Shown: positions 14,862 to 23,749, numbered from the stretch's first letter. The stretch is 38,212 nt of DNA from Paludibacter sp. (GCA_028710415.1 JAQTUE010000040.1:1-38212), one strand, 5' to 3'. A program made the numbers and translations. Notes: generated by a model not told the origin, from the letters alone.

Positions 14862-14879
14862 CTCCGTTGGTTGACGGAG
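14862..14879 (+). promoter_or_regulatory. Small hairpin just before the waaA start
   Basis: CTCCGT/ACGGAG perfect 6-bp stem around TGGTTG, ending 8 bases before the ATG at 14888. It contains the alternative TTG start. It could mask the ribosome-binding region, or could be chance. Confidence 0.35.
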
Positions 14880-14887
14880 CAAGGGTT

Positions 14888-16105
14888 ATGAAAATACTCT
14901 ATTCGATTGGTATTTATAGTTATGGAGCATTGATTTTTATTGCTTCGCTTTTCAATGAAAAGGCCCGGTTGCTTCGCAAAGGGCAACACAATGCCTTTAA
15001 ACTGCTTAAAGAGAAAGTAGATCCGAATGCCAGTTATGTTTGGTTTCATGCCGCTTCGCTGGGTGAATTTGAACAGGGTCGCCCGGTAATAGAACAATTG
15101 AAACGTGATCAACCGGATGTAAAGATCCTGCTGACATTCTTTTCTCCATCAGGTTATGAAGTCAGGAAAAATTATACAGGTGCCGATATTGTTTCGTATC
15201 TGCCATTGGATATCCCCGGGAATGCATGGTATTTTGTGCACCTGATTAAGATATCGAAAGCTATCTTTATAAAATATGAATTCTGGCCGAATTATTTACT
15301 GGCTTTACAGGATGCGAATGTTCCAGTCTTCAGCATTTCGGCTATCTTTCGTCCTGAACAGGTGTTCTTTAAAGGATACGGAAAATGGTACCTCCGGTTG
15401 TTATCCTCATTCAGCCATATCTTTGTACAGGATAAAGTGTCGTTGGACCTGCTTGAAAAATATCAGATCAGAAATGCTTCCGTTTGTGGGGATACCCGCT
15501 TCGACAGGGTATATGATTTATTCAAACAGGCAAAACAACTTCCATTGATTGAAGAGTTCGTAAAGGATACTCCAAATGTGATTGTGGCGGGTAGCACCTG
15601 GCCAAAGGATGAAGAATTATTAGTCCGTTACCTGAAGTTGCATCCGGACGTAAAGCTGATATTGGTTCCCCATGAAGTGCATGCAGCTCATATTTCGGGC
15701 ATATCCGGCTTGTTGAATGGACATTTTGTCAGATATTCGGAAGCAACTCCTGAAAATGTAAAAACAACAAACTGCCTGGTGGTGGATGTCATAGGTATTC
15801 TTTCTTCCATTTACCGCTATGCCAATGTCGCTTATATTGGCGGCGGATTTGGGGTTGGCATTCACAACACACTGGAAGCAGCAGTCTATGGCATACCCGT
15901 AGTGTTTGGACCCAATTACCAGAAGTTCCGTGAAGCTCGTGAACTTATTGCGGTAGGAGGTGCTTTTTCAATATCGGATTATCTGATCCTGGAGACACAG
16001 TTTGATAGGCTTTTGAAAGATAAACAGACAGGGATTATGGCAGGTGAATACGTGCAACAAAATACCGGTTCGACAGAGGAAATCATAAAATACCTGAGTG
16101 TTTAA
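14888..16105 (+). CDS. waaA: 3-deoxy-D-manno-octulosonic acid (Kdo) transferase
   Basis: 405 residues from ATG 14888; a TTG at 14867 gives a longer frame. N-terminal membrane anchor (ILYSIGIYSYGALIFIASLF), then the Kdo-transferase signatures VWFHAASLGEFEQGRPVIE (with the catalytic glutamate in GEFEQ), LLTFFSPSGYEVRKNY, KYEFWPNYL and, in the C-terminal GT-B domain, VAGSTWPKDEELL, VPHEVH and IGGGFGVGIHNTLEAAVYGIPVVFGPNYQKF. It transfers Kdo from CMP-Kdo to lipid IVA at the inner face of the inner membrane, an essential step in LPS core synthesis. It stands alone here with no other lipid A genes nearby. Confidence 0.95.
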   Translation: MKILYSIGIYSYGALIFIASLFNEKARLLRKGQHNAFKLLKEKVDPNASYVWFHAASLGEFEQGRPVIEQLKRDQPDVKILLTFFSPSGYEVRKNYTGADIVSYLPLDIPGNAWYFVHLIKISKAIFIKYEFWPNYLLALQDANVPVFSISAIFRPEQVFFKGYGKWYLRLLSSFSHIFVQDKVSLDLLEKYQIRNASVCGDTRFDRVYDLFKQAKQLPLIEEFVKDTPNVIVAGSTWPKDEELLVRYLKLHPDVKLILVPHEVHAAHISGISGLLNGHFVRYSEATPENVKTTNCLVVDVIGILSSIYRYANVAYIGGGFGVGIHNTLEAAVYGIPVVFGPNYQKFREARELIAVGGAFSISDYLILETQFDRLLKDKQTGIMAGEYVQQNTGSTEEIIKYLSV

Positions 16106-16189
16106 AAAATCAAGAATTTAAGTTCCAACATCATATATTACCCATATATTGATAAAAGGTTTAATGAAAGTAAGATAAAAAGAATTGTG

Positions 16190-16197
16190 TATATTTG
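16190..16197 (+). promoter_or_regulatory. -7 element of the DUF3791/DUF3990 module
   Basis: TATATTTG, 50 bases before the first ATG of the three-gene module. No clear -33 partner. Confidence 0.45.
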
Positions 16198-16246
16198 TAT
16201 CCGGATAGAATGACAGCCGATTGGATTACTTGTATTTTGATACACA

Positions 16247-16495
16247 ATGAACTATATGGAAGAAAATGTATTTGAATCTATCATGCCTTTGAAAGTTGAG
16301 GATTTGGTTTCTTTGATTGTTGAAAAGAAACAAGTTGACTTTGATATTGCACTGCAATATCTTTATGAATCGAAATTGTATGATGCTTTGTCGATTGAAG
16401 AAACTAAACTGTGGCATTTAAGTACGGAAAAGCTTTTAGATATGCTTATTACAGAAAAGAATACCGGTGAATTGGTTTATCCTGATTATGTCTGA
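16247..16495 (+). CDS. First small gene of the DUF3791/DUF3990 module
   Basis: 82 acidic residues, mostly helical. The C-terminal ALQYLYESKLYDALSIEETK then WHLSTEKLLDMLITE resembles small proteins found beside DUF3791 and DUF3990 genes, but I cannot name the family with certainty. It ends 5 bases before the next gene on the same strand, so it is translated from one message with it. Most likely an accessory or antitoxin component. A second ATG three codons in is an equally good start. Confidence 0.6.
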   Translation: MNYMEENVFESIMPLKVEDLVSLIVEKKQVDFDIALQYLYESKLYDALSIEETKLWHLSTEKLLDMLITEKNTGELVYPDYV

Positions 16496-16500
16496 CAACT

Positions 16501-16710
16501 ATGATAAAACTGAGTAACATACAACAATTCGAAGTGTTTTGCCTTGAAAATTATAAAATATCAAAAGGCATAAACGGTAAAGCCGCGCTGAATGATTTTA
16601 AAAACTATCATGTTTTTGATTTCCTAACCGCAGGTTATGATGTGTTGCATACCCAGGGGAAAAATTATATTGTAGCCGAAATTAATGATTTTATAGAACG
16701 ACGAAAATGA
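16501..16710 (+). CDS. DUF3791 domain protein (putative antitoxin partner)
   Basis: 69 residues covering one DUF3791 domain: FEVFCLENYKISKGINGKAA then LNDFKNYHVFDFL and the distinctive YDVLHTQGKNYIVAEINDFI. DUF3791 genes are regularly paired with DUF3990 genes. Here the stop codon overlaps the DUF3990 start (ATGA at 16707-16710), so the two are translationally coupled. An antitoxin or immunity role is inferred from this pairing, not shown by the sequence. Confidence 0.75.
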   Translation: MIKLSNIQQFEVFCLENYKISKGINGKAALNDFKNYHVFDFLTAGYDVLHTQGKNYIVAEINDFIERRK

Positions 16711-17198
16711 AGTTGTTTCATGGAGGTGTAGAAATAATTGAAAAGCCTTTGATACTCGAAAATCAAAGGTTGCTTGATTTTGGCAAAGGCTTTTATACTA
16801 CCTCAAATCAGAAACAAGCAGAAAAATGGGCTTCTATAAAACAAAAAAGAATAGGTAATGCCGCCAAAGCAATTGTTTCGGTGTTTGAAATAAATGATGA
16901 GTATTTTGATGATCAAAATTATGCTATTAGACACTTTCAGTTTGCCAATGAAGAATGGCTTGATTTTGTTGTATTGAATCGCCAGGAATACAAGAGTCAT
17001 TCGTATGATATTGTCAAAGGAGCAGTGGCTAATGATACCCTATACGCAACGCTTGTCTTGTTTGAAACAGGTATTTTATCAAAAAAAGAAACAATTGTAA
17101 GACTTAAAACGCATAAGCTCTTTGATCAGATTTCATTTCACAGTGAGAAGATTTTGCGTGAGTTGAAATTCGTTGAATCTTACGAAATAACAGAATAA
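16707..17198 (+). CDS. DUF3990 domain protein (ADP-ribosyltransferase-like, putative toxin)
   Basis: 163 residues. The N-terminus KLFHGGVEII, then LLDFGKGFYTTSNQKQAEKWA, is characteristic of DUF3990, which has been placed in the ADP-ribosyltransferase fold: the HGG corresponds to the NAD-binding H/R-G region and GFYTT to the strand that positions NAD. The middle (WLDFVVLNRQEY) supplies conserved aromatic and acidic residues. If active, it would transfer ADP-ribose to an unknown intracellular target. It has no signal peptide or secretion domain, so it more probably acts inside the cell as part of a toxin-antitoxin or defence module than as an exported effector. It is the last gene of the operon. 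Confidence 0.75.
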   Translation: MKLFHGGVEIIEKPLILENQRLLDFGKGFYTTSNQKQAEKWASIKQKRIGNAAKAIVSVFEINDEYFDDQNYAIRHFQFANEEWLDFVVLNRQEYKSHSYDIVKGAVANDTLYATLVLFETGILSKKETIVRLKTHKLFDQISFHSEKILRELKFVESYEITE

Positions 17199-17270
17199 AC
17201 ATTCCTTGAAATCAGCTCAAAAGATTTGTTGAAGTTGTACATTTATAAACGTTACTAATCAAACTCTTAT

Positions 17271-17293
17271 CCCCCTTTAGGGGTTAGGGGTTC
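17271..17293 (+). repeat. Degenerate REP copy before hisS
   Basis: CCCCCTTTAGGGGTTAGGGG resembles the REP hairpin plus tail of the array at 1699-3805, shortened in the stem. It sits 18 bases before the hisS start. Confidence 0.55.
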
Positions 17294-17310
17294 TTTTATT
17301 TATTTTTATT

Positions 17311-18672
17311 ATGCAAAAACCTTCCATTCCAAAAGGAACCCGTGATTTTACGCCACAGGAAATGGCAAACCGTAATTATATATTCAATACCATCAAGGAC
17401 GTATTTCGTTTGTATGGTTTTCAACAGATAGAGACTCCTGCCATGGAAAACCTGTCGACCCTGATGGGGAAGTATGGCGAGGAGGGTGATAAATTGCTTT
17501 TCAAGATACTGAATTCAGGGGATTACATGAATGGCCTGAACGATGAAGAATTGCTGGGAAGAAACAGCATTAGGCTGACCAATAAGATTTCTGAAAAAGG
17601 ATTGCGTTATGACCTGACCGTGCCTTTTGCACGCTTTGTCGTGCAACACCAGAATGAAATAAGCTTCCCATTCAAACGTTACCAGATACAGCCGGTATGG
17701 CGTGCTGACAGACCTCAGAAAGGACGTTACAGGGAATTCTACCAGTGTGATGTGGATGTAGTAGGTAGTGACTCTTTACTAAACGAACTGGAATTGATTC
17801 AGATTGTGGATGATATATACCGCCGGTTAAAAATCAATGTTGTTGTAAAAATAAACAACCGCAAGATTCTTTCGGGGATTGCTGAAATTATCGGGGAAGC
17901 CGAAAAGATTACGGATATTACCGTTGCCATTGATAAAATGGATAAGATAGGGTTGGAAAAGGTAAATGAGGAAATTGCTTCAAAAGGCATATCGCAGGAA
18001 GCCATCGATAAGTTGCAACCGATATTGCAACTCAGCGGTACCAATTCACAAAAGCTTGAGCAACTTAAACTTGTTTTGGCAGATTCGGAAGTTGGATTGA
18101 AAGGAGTTGCGGAACTTGAAACTATCTTTGGATTGTGTGAAACAATGAAAGTTGAAACGACCATAGAGCTTGACCTTACCCTGGCACGTGGATTGAATTA
18201 TTATACCGGGGCTATCTTTGAAGTGAAAGCACTGGATGTGGAAATGGGAAGCATTACCGGTGGTGGACGCTACGATAACCTGACAGGTGTATTCGGGATG
18301 GAAGGTGTTTCAGGTGTCGGAATATCCTTTGGTGCCGACCGCATTTATGATGTGCTGAATCAACTGGCTTTATATCCTGAAACTTCGGTAGAGCAGACCA
18401 AAATACTTTTTGTCAGTTTTGGGGAAAAGGAATTGATATATTCCCTGCCATGGCTGAATAGCTTAAGGGCAAAAGGGATCAATGCTGAGATATATCCCGA
18501 ACCGGCTAAAATGAAAAAACAAATGAGTTATGCCGACAATAAAAAAATTCCGTTTGTAGCCATTGTTGGTGAGACTGAAATGAATGCTGGAAAGGTTATG
18601 CTAAAAAACATGAAGTCCGGTGAGCAATCCCTGGCTACATTGGAAGAAGTAATTAAAATAATCCTGGATTAA
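17311..18672 (+). CDS. hisS: Histidyl-tRNA synthetase
   Basis: 453 residues. Class II core: motif 1 region after IPKGTRDFTPQEMANRNYIF, then LRYDLTVPFARFVVQH, motif 2 FKRYQIQPVWRADRPQKGRYREFYQCDVDVVG, the histidine-specific LARGLNYYTGAIFEV, and motif 3 GGGRYDNLTGVFG with GVGISFGADRIYDVL. The C-terminal anticodon-binding domain begins at about residue 365. It charges tRNA-His in the cytoplasm. The degenerate REP and short leader upstream show no clear T-box or promoter. It ends at a terminator shared with the convergent DUF456 gene. Confidence 0.97.
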   Translation: MQKPSIPKGTRDFTPQEMANRNYIFNTIKDVFRLYGFQQIETPAMENLSTLMGKYGEEGDKLLFKILNSGDYMNGLNDEELLGRNSIRLTNKISEKGLRYDLTVPFARFVVQHQNEISFPFKRYQIQPVWRADRPQKGRYREFYQCDVDVVGSDSLLNELELIQIVDDIYRRLKINVVVKINNRKILSGIAEIIGEAEKITDITVAIDKMDKIGLEKVNEEIASKGISQEAIDKLQPILQLSGTNSQKLEQLKLVLADSEVGLKGVAELETIFGLCETMKVETTIELDLTLARGLNYYTGAIFEVKALDVEMGSITGGGRYDNLTGVFGMEGVSGVGISFGADRIYDVLNQLALYPETSVEQTKILFVSFGEKELIYSLPWLNSLRAKGINAEIYPEPAKMKKQMSYADNKKIPFVAIVGETEMNAGKVMLKNMKSGEQSLATLEEVIKIILD

Positions 18673-18690
18673 GCAGGACTGATACCTATA

Positions 18691-18724
18691 AAAAACCTGA
18701 ATGTCTTTTGATATTCAGGTTTTT
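18691..18724. terminator. Bidirectional terminator between hisS and DUF456 gene
   Basis: AAAAACCTGAAT (18691-18702) pairs with ATTCAGGTTTTT (18713-18724), giving T-runs on both strands. Confidence 0.88.
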
Positions 18725-18736
18725 GTGTGTATGATG

Positions 18737-19219
18737 TTATAGCACGTAACTTAGATTTTCAACGTAATGATAGATCAATAAACCTGATACTATGAGTTGG
18801 GAAATGGTTCCAAGGAAAAATAGGACAAATGATCCAACGGCATGATGAATAGCCTGATTACTTTTCTTTCCTGCAAAGAGTTCGCCAAAAAAAGCACCGG
18901 CAACAGCTCCTGTTATGATTCCCCAGGGACCGAAATACAATCCCATAAGTAAACCAGTTAAACTGCTATATACCCCTTTCTTACTTCCTCCAAACTTTCG
19001 GTTTCCCCAATCAGGGATCAGATAATCGAGTCCCTGGACAGCTATGACCAGTACTCCCCATTTTATGAAAAAATGGACTGAAAAATCGGCAATGGTGCTG
19101 TATTGTAATACCAATAATCCAAGATAACAGAGCAGAGTTCCTGGTAATTTTGAAATAACACTTCCTGCAAGTCCTGTAATTAAGAAGATACCTGCTAAGA
19201 CAATAAGGAAAGTATCCAT
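18737..19219 (-). CDS. DUF456 membrane protein
   Basis: 160 residues with about four membrane segments. The conserved DUF456 centre is present: VQGLDYLIPDWGNRKFGGSKKG then a glycine-rich helix (LLMGLYFGPWGIITGAVAGAFFGELFAGK). Members are small inner-membrane proteins without an assigned function. ATG start at 19217-19219, with a -7 element (TATATTTG on the minus strand, 19271-19278) about 50 bases upstream. Single-gene unit. Confidence 0.85.
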   Translation of the reverse strand: MDTFLIVLAGIFLITGLAGSVISKLPGTLLCYLGLLVLQYSTIADFSVHFFIKWGVLVIAVQGLDYLIPDWGNRKFGGSKKGVYSSLTGLLMGLYFGPWGIITGAVAGAFFGELFAGKKSNQAIHHAVGSFVLFFLGTISQLIVSGLLIYHYVENLSYVL

Positions 19220-19270
19220 AACTTTTGAAATAATGATGCTCTGTTAAACTTCGAAAATCGTTAGTGTGTG

Positions 19271-19278
19271 CAAATATA
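19271..19278 (-). promoter_or_regulatory. -7 element of the DUF456 gene
   Basis: TATATTTG on the minus strand, 52 bases upstream of the ATG; no clear -33 element. Confidence 0.4.
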
Positions 19279-19341
19279 ATTCAAAAATGGCAAGTGAAAC
19301 TCCTTAAGAATAAAAAAACAGAATTTTTAATAAGCAGACAT

Positions 19342-20490
19342 TCATTTATTTGATCCCGATGTGTCGGAATCTCTAAAAAACAGTGCTATTTCAGAAAAAA
19401 CTTTATTGAATGCTGTATCCACTTCTTCTGAATCAAATTGAGCACCCACAGGAAAAGGGTTCTCGTGCGTATAGGGATATGAAAAATCTATTCGTGAGTA
19501 ATTACTCGCAGCACACGCAGCTCCCACTGCTTCCGTAATTCCATGAACCTGCATTACTTTATCATTTACTAGGAAAATGCCCTTTAATCTGTTGCCTAAA
19601 GCTTTAAAAAAATGTTCTCTTTCCGATTGATTCCGATCGACAGCTATCATGCTATTGAATGAATTGAATATTTTATCTTTTGCTGAATCCGTTTCCGCTG
19701 AATTGATAAAATGATTTAAGTAGTAATCATAGAGTATCCCAAATGCAGTTTTGTCCATTATGCTGCGCGATACTCCTACCATTGAGCTAAAAATACCTCC
19801 CCCGCAAAACATACACAATTTGGAATTGGAGAATAAGTTATTCGGGTTTGTCAGCATGGTTATTTCAGCCAGGAAAGCACCAATAGAATAGGCAAAAATA
19901 TCAATTTGGGTATTTTTATGAAACAAAATATGATTTCCAGACTTAATTTCTTCGAAAAGAACACTCAGGTCCCGGATGCTTTGCCGTCCGGAGCTGTAGA
20001 AACGATAGGGTCTTTCACTGATCCTGTCACTCAAGGCAACATTGGCAAAACTCAATGACCTGTCTTCCCCGTTGCGTTGGCGTCGTAATGTCATGATGGG
20101 TTGTAATGTCCTGGGATTAGACCAGCTCGCCGGAGAACGGTTCATATGAAAAGCAATGGGAAACAAAATGACCGCTTTGCCTGTATGAGAGCACAAATAC
20201 TCTGCCCAGGTTAGGTATTTGTTCCAGTTCCGTTCGTTTAATCCATGAATCAGCAGGATGGCCTTGTCTGCTTTTGTAATATCGGCAGGCATAAATACAG
20301 GATAGACAAATGAATTGTTTTCGACAATGGTTTCATCGTTCGGATCAATGTTTGAATTTACAATTAGTTCTTTTTCCGGGTTGCTTTGAAAAGAAAAATG
20401 ACGAATGTCAATGTTGGATTCTTTTAAGTGAATGTCACTGCCCAACCTGAATTGAGTGTTGAGTACCTGATAACGTTGAGAGTATTTCAT
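19342..20490 (-). CDS. Alpha/beta-hydrolase-fold protein, Bacteroidetes type (DUF6051-like)
   Basis: 382 residues from the ATG at 20488-20490. The core has the AILLIHGLNERNWNKYLTWA oxyanion segment and a nucleophile elbow IDIFAYSIGAFLAEI, where AYSIG replaces the usual GxSxG, and ends with a conserved SYPYTHENPFP that should supply the histidine. The substrate is unknown. The overall pattern fits DUF6051, which I recall as a Bacteroidetes family. A nine-codon extension would start at a TTG lying inside a TAACTTTG -7 element (20515-20522), so the shorter start is preferred. No signal peptide: cytoplasmic. Confidence 0.75.
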   Translation of the reverse strand: MKYSQRYQVLNTQFRLGSDIHLKESNIDIRHFSFQSNPEKELIVNSNIDPNDETIVENNSFVYPVFMPADITKADKAILLIHGLNERNWNKYLTWAEYLCSHTGKAVILFPIAFHMNRSPASWSNPRTLQPIMTLRRQRNGEDRSLSFANVALSDRISERPYRFYSSGRQSIRDLSVLFEEIKSGNHILFHKNTQIDIFAYSIGAFLAEITMLTNPNNLFSNSKLCMFCGGGIFSSMVGVSRSIMDKTAFGILYDYYLNHFINSAETDSAKDKIFNSFNSMIAVDRNQSEREHFFKALGNRLKGIFLVNDKVMQVHGITEAVGAACAASNYSRIDFSYPYTHENPFPVGAQFDSEEVDTAFNKVFSEIALFFRDSDTSGSNK

Positions 20491-20514
20491 TTTATCTAAA
20501 ACTGATTTCGCCTG

Positions 20515-20522
20515 CAAAGTTA
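20515..20522 (-). promoter_or_regulatory. -7 element of the alpha/beta-hydrolase gene
   Basis: Minus-strand TAACTTTG, 25 bases before the ATG at 20490. No clear -33. It decides against the longer TTG start. Confidence 0.45.
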
Positions 20523-20690
20523 CGAACTATAAAATAGTTCCGGTTTTTAAAGAACTCTTTTTTAAAAATAATTTAAAATGTATATCAGGGGATAAATAAA
20601 CTAGAAATGATGTTTTAAATATAAACCTTCGTTGCGATAGTTTGTTTTTAATATCTATTTAATGACGTTTTATCACAATAAAGAAATGAA

Positions 20691-21548
20691 ATGAATAAAA
20701 ATATACCCACTTATATTTATAAAAAAGCGAATGTTAACCGGTTAATTCTATTTACGGCTATTTTTAATTTATTGTTTATTAATGCCTATGAACCCTTTGG
20801 ATCATTAGTAATATACCGGACAATTTCAGAAATGAAATACTTCTTTTTGTCGAGTGTCATTATTTTGGATGGCATGATGGTTGTGGTGCTAAGTCGTTTA
20901 TTGATGCTTGGCTTTTTAAAAAAACATGCAGTTACCTATTTTCAATATGCCTGTTGGGTGTTGGGGGAAATAGTGGCAATGACACTTTTCTTTTCTTTGT
21001 TTGCTACATTAAGTCCACAAAAGGAGCCGGATAAAGAATTTGTAGGGATCTTCAATGAGTTTCTTTTATATGCCAGCATTGTTCTGTTAATACCGTATTC
21101 AATGGGGTGGATATATTTTTCATGGCGTGAGAAGGTTAGCCTGAATCAGAAAGAATCTTTAGAGACTCAACAGGATGGTATGCCCTCACAGGACTTGATT
21201 GGAATTCCAGATGAAAATGGTGATTTGAAAATTGCTGTCATGCCTGAAAACCTCTTGTATATTGAATCGTTTAAAAACTTTATAACAATCAATTACCTGA
21301 ACCATTCAAGGTTATCCCATTTCCTGATACGAAATACCCTGCAAAAAGTGGAGGCAAGGCTGGCGGCAGATGGCTCGTTGGTCCGTTGCCATTGTAATTA
21401 TATAATCAATGTAGAAAAAGTGAAGGTGCTCCATAAAGATAAAGGAAGAGTGACATTGGAATTAAATGATCTAAATCTGTCATCTATTCCGGTTTCAAGT
21501 GCATATTACGATCATCTTATCTCAAAATTATCCGAATATTCAGTGTAG
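20691..21548 (+). CDS. Membrane-anchored LytTR-domain transcriptional regulator
   Basis: 285 residues. About four hydrophobic segments in the first 145 residues, a short charged linker, then a LytTR DNA-binding domain: ENLLYIESFKNFITINYL, then LIRNTLQKVEARL, VRCHCNYIINVEKV (the usual RVHRSYIVN position) and VTLELNDLNLSSIPVSSAYYDHL. LytTR proteins bind short direct repeats upstream of target promoters. The membrane part suggests it senses a signal at the membrane without a kinase. No target is evident; the patatin gene 105 bases downstream has its own promoter. Confidence 0.87.
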   Translation: MNKNIPTYIYKKANVNRLILFTAIFNLLFINAYEPFGSLVIYRTISEMKYFFLSSVIILDGMMVVVLSRLLMLGFLKKHAVTYFQYACWVLGEIVAMTLFFSLFATLSPQKEPDKEFVGIFNEFLLYASIVLLIPYSMGWIYFSWREKVSLNQKESLETQQDGMPSQDLIGIPDENGDLKIAVMPENLLYIESFKNFITINYLNHSRLSHFLIRNTLQKVEARLAADGSLVRCHCNYIINVEKVKVLHKDKGRVTLELNDLNLSSIPVSSAYYDHLISKLSEYSV

Positions 21549-21554
21549 ATATAG

Positions 21555-21584
21555 TTGTTTAGAATCAAAAAATAATTAATTTTG
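21555..21584 (+). promoter_or_regulatory. Patatin-gene promoter: TTG-N19-TAATTTTG
   Basis: TTG 21555-21557, TAATTTTG 21577-21584, ideal spacing; leader about 60 bases. Confidence 0.65.
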
Positions 21585-21652
21585 AAGCTCATATTACAAT
21601 TTTCAAAGAATGTGAATTGCATTATTAAAAACCGATATAACAACAGATCAGA

Positions 21653-22462
21653 ATGGATTTATTAAATCTGTTTGACCGCAAGCCCTACAAGATTGGGGTA
21701 GCTCTCAGTGGCGGCGGTGTAAAGGGATTATGCCATGCCGGGGTATTGAAGGCGCTTGAAGAGCTTGGGATCAGGCCGGATATAATTTCGGGCGTGAGTG
21801 CAGGAGCGTTGGTAGGTGCACTCTATTCAGATGGCTATAGCCCGGATGAAATTGCGAAATGTTTTGAGGAGATTAACTTCAGGACAATGACTAAAATCCG
21901 TCTACCGGATGGGGGATTCTTTAAAACAGATATCTTCCAGAAGTTTCTAACTAAAAAACTGCGTGCAAAAACCTTTGAGGAATTATCCATTCCGCTTCGC
22001 GTTGTAGCAACCGATCTGGATAAGGGACGAAGTGTGACCTTTAAAAGCGGGCAGTTGATTGACCCGATCGTTGCCTCATGCAGTATCCCTGTGCTGTTTA
22101 GCCCCAAAGTGATAAAGGGGGTTCATTATGTGGATGGCGGGGTACTCAAGAACTTTCCGGTTTCCATAATACGGAAAGATTGTGAAAAAGTGATTGGGAT
22201 TAACGCAAGCCCCCTGGTGGCCGACGAATACAAACAGAGTATTATCAATGTAGCCATGCGCTCCTATAATTTTATGTTCAAAGCCAATATCATTCACGAT
22301 AAAGAACTTTGCGATTTATTGATAGAACCAGTTGATATGGGCAATTACGATACTTTCGATGTTGACAAGGGGCGTGAAATCTTCGAACTGGGGTACCGAA
22401 GTGCCAAACAAATGCTGTCGGTTAAACTGGATAACAATTTGGTTTTAACGGACCAAATTTAA
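21653..22462 (+). CDS. Patatin-like phospholipase (RssA type)
   Basis: 269 residues. Patatin catalytic dyad in order: oxyanion-hole GGGVKG (20-25), nucleophile S49 in GVSAG, and D161 in DGGVL. The order and spacing, and the PVLFSPKVIKGVHYVDGG signature, match bacterial patatins of the RssA/YchK group. It hydrolyses acyl esters of phospholipids or related lipids in the cytoplasm; there is no signal peptide. The protein ends shortly after the catalytic domain, so it lacks the C-terminal POTRA/barrel of type V secreted patatins. Confidence 0.9.
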   Translation: MDLLNLFDRKPYKIGVALSGGGVKGLCHAGVLKALEELGIRPDIISGVSAGALVGALYSDGYSPDEIAKCFEEINFRTMTKIRLPDGGFFKTDIFQKFLTKKLRAKTFEELSIPLRVVATDLDKGRSVTFKSGQLIDPIVASCSIPVLFSPKVIKGVHYVDGGVLKNFPVSIIRKDCEKVIGINASPLVADEYKQSIINVAMRSYNFMFKANIIHDKELCDLLIEPVDMGNYDTFDVDKGREIFELGYRSAKQMLSVKLDNNLVLTDQI

Positions 22463-22503
22463 TTCAATTCATCGCGAAATGTGCCTAACTGGTTTTTTTT
22501 GAT

Positions 22504-22511
22504 TACTTTTG
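22504..22511 (+). promoter_or_regulatory. -7 element of the aminotransferase gene
   Basis: TACTTTTG, 33 bases before the ATG; -33 region not recognisable. Confidence 0.45.
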
Positions 22512-22543
22512 CGGCGATAAAATAACAATAATACAGAAAATAT

Positions 22544-23737
22544 ATGTTTCCAGTATCAGATCGTTTGGCAGCACTTTCTCCTTCAGAGACTCTTGCCATG
22601 TCACAGAAAAGTAATGAGCTTAAAGCTCAGGGTTTCGATGTAATTAACCTCAGTGTTGGTGAACCTGATTTCAACACACCAGACCATATTAAAGAGGCTG
22701 CTAAACAGGCTGTTGATAATAACTTTTCATTCTATTCACCTGTACCGGGTTATCCCGGATTGAGGAATGCCATTTGCGCAAAACTAAAAGTAGAAAACGG
22801 ATTGGTTTACAAGCCGGAACAAATTGTATGTTCCAATGGTGCTAAACAATCGGTATGCAATGTTTTACTGGCAGTGGTTGGCAAGGGTGACGAAGTAATT
22901 ATCCCGGCACCTTATTGGGTAAGCTATCCTGAAATGGTGAAATTAGCCGATGGTACTTCCGTATTTGTTTCAGCGGGCATAGACCAGGATTTTAAGATTA
23001 CAGCAAAACAATTAGAGGATGCCATAACCCCAAAAACGAAAGCAATTATTCTTTGCTCTCCATCCAATCCTACCGGAAGTGTCTATTCTAAAGTAGAATT
23101 GAAAGAACTTGCCGATGTGTTGGCTAAATATCCCAATATAATCATCCTTTCAGACGAAATATACGAACACATCAATTATTTGGGTACACACGAAAGTATT
23201 GCCCAGTTCGAAAATGTACGTGAAAGGGTAGTACTTATCAATGGTGTTTCAAAAGGGTATGCTATGACAGGCTGGCGTATTGGCTGGATTGCAGCTCCAC
23301 AATGGATAGCTTCAGCTTGTAACACATTGCAGGGACAATATACATCAGGACCTAATTCAGTAGCTCAAAAGGCTGCAGAGGCTGCCTATACGGGTGACCA
23401 GAGTTGTGTAGAGACTATGCGTGTTGCTTTTGAACGTCGTAAAAAGTTGGTCGTTGACCTTGCAAGACAAATTCCGGGACTTAAAGTAAATGACCCACAG
23501 GGTGCATTCTATATATTCCCTGATTGCAGTGCATATATTGGCAAATCATTTAATGGTAAAGCAATAGAAAACTCAGGTGATCTTGCCATGTATCTGTTGG
23601 AAGAGGGTCATGTTGCCTGCGTAGGTGGCGGTGCCTTTGGAGCTCCTGATTGTGTACGTTTCTCTTATGCTACTTCAGATGAAAATCTGGTAAAAGCATT
23701 TGGTTGGATTAAAGAAGCATTGGCAAAACTGAACTAA
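22544..23737 (+). CDS. Class I PLP-dependent aminotransferase, aspartate aminotransferase type
   Basis: 397 residues, the typical length. PLP site: N175 in SPSNPTG, D204 and Y207 in LSDEIYEHI, and the Schiff-base lysine K237 in NGVSKGYAMTGWRIGW, followed by the carboxylate-binding arginine near the C-terminus (CVRFSYA). GEPDFNTPDHI at the N-terminus is the family signature of subgroup I-gamma. It probably interconverts aspartate/2-oxoglutarate and oxaloacetate/glutamate. Related members transaminate aromatic or prephenate substrates, so the exact substrate is open. Monocistronic, with a perfect 21-bp terminator. Confidence 0.92.
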   Translation: MFPVSDRLAALSPSETLAMSQKSNELKAQGFDVINLSVGEPDFNTPDHIKEAAKQAVDNNFSFYSPVPGYPGLRNAICAKLKVENGLVYKPEQIVCSNGAKQSVCNVLLAVVGKGDEVIIPAPYWVSYPEMVKLADGTSVFVSAGIDQDFKITAKQLEDAITPKTKAIILCSPSNPTGSVYSKVELKELADVLAKYPNIIILSDEIYEHINYLGTHESIAQFENVRERVVLINGVSKGYAMTGWRIGWIAAPQWIASACNTLQGQYTSGPNSVAQKAAEAAYTGDQSCVETMRVAFERRKKLVVDLARQIPGLKVNDPQGAFYIFPDCSAYIGKSFNGKAIENSGDLAMYLLEEGHVACVGGGAFGAPDCVRFSYATSDENLVKAFGWIKEALAKLN

Positions 23738-23749
23738 CAATCAATTTTA

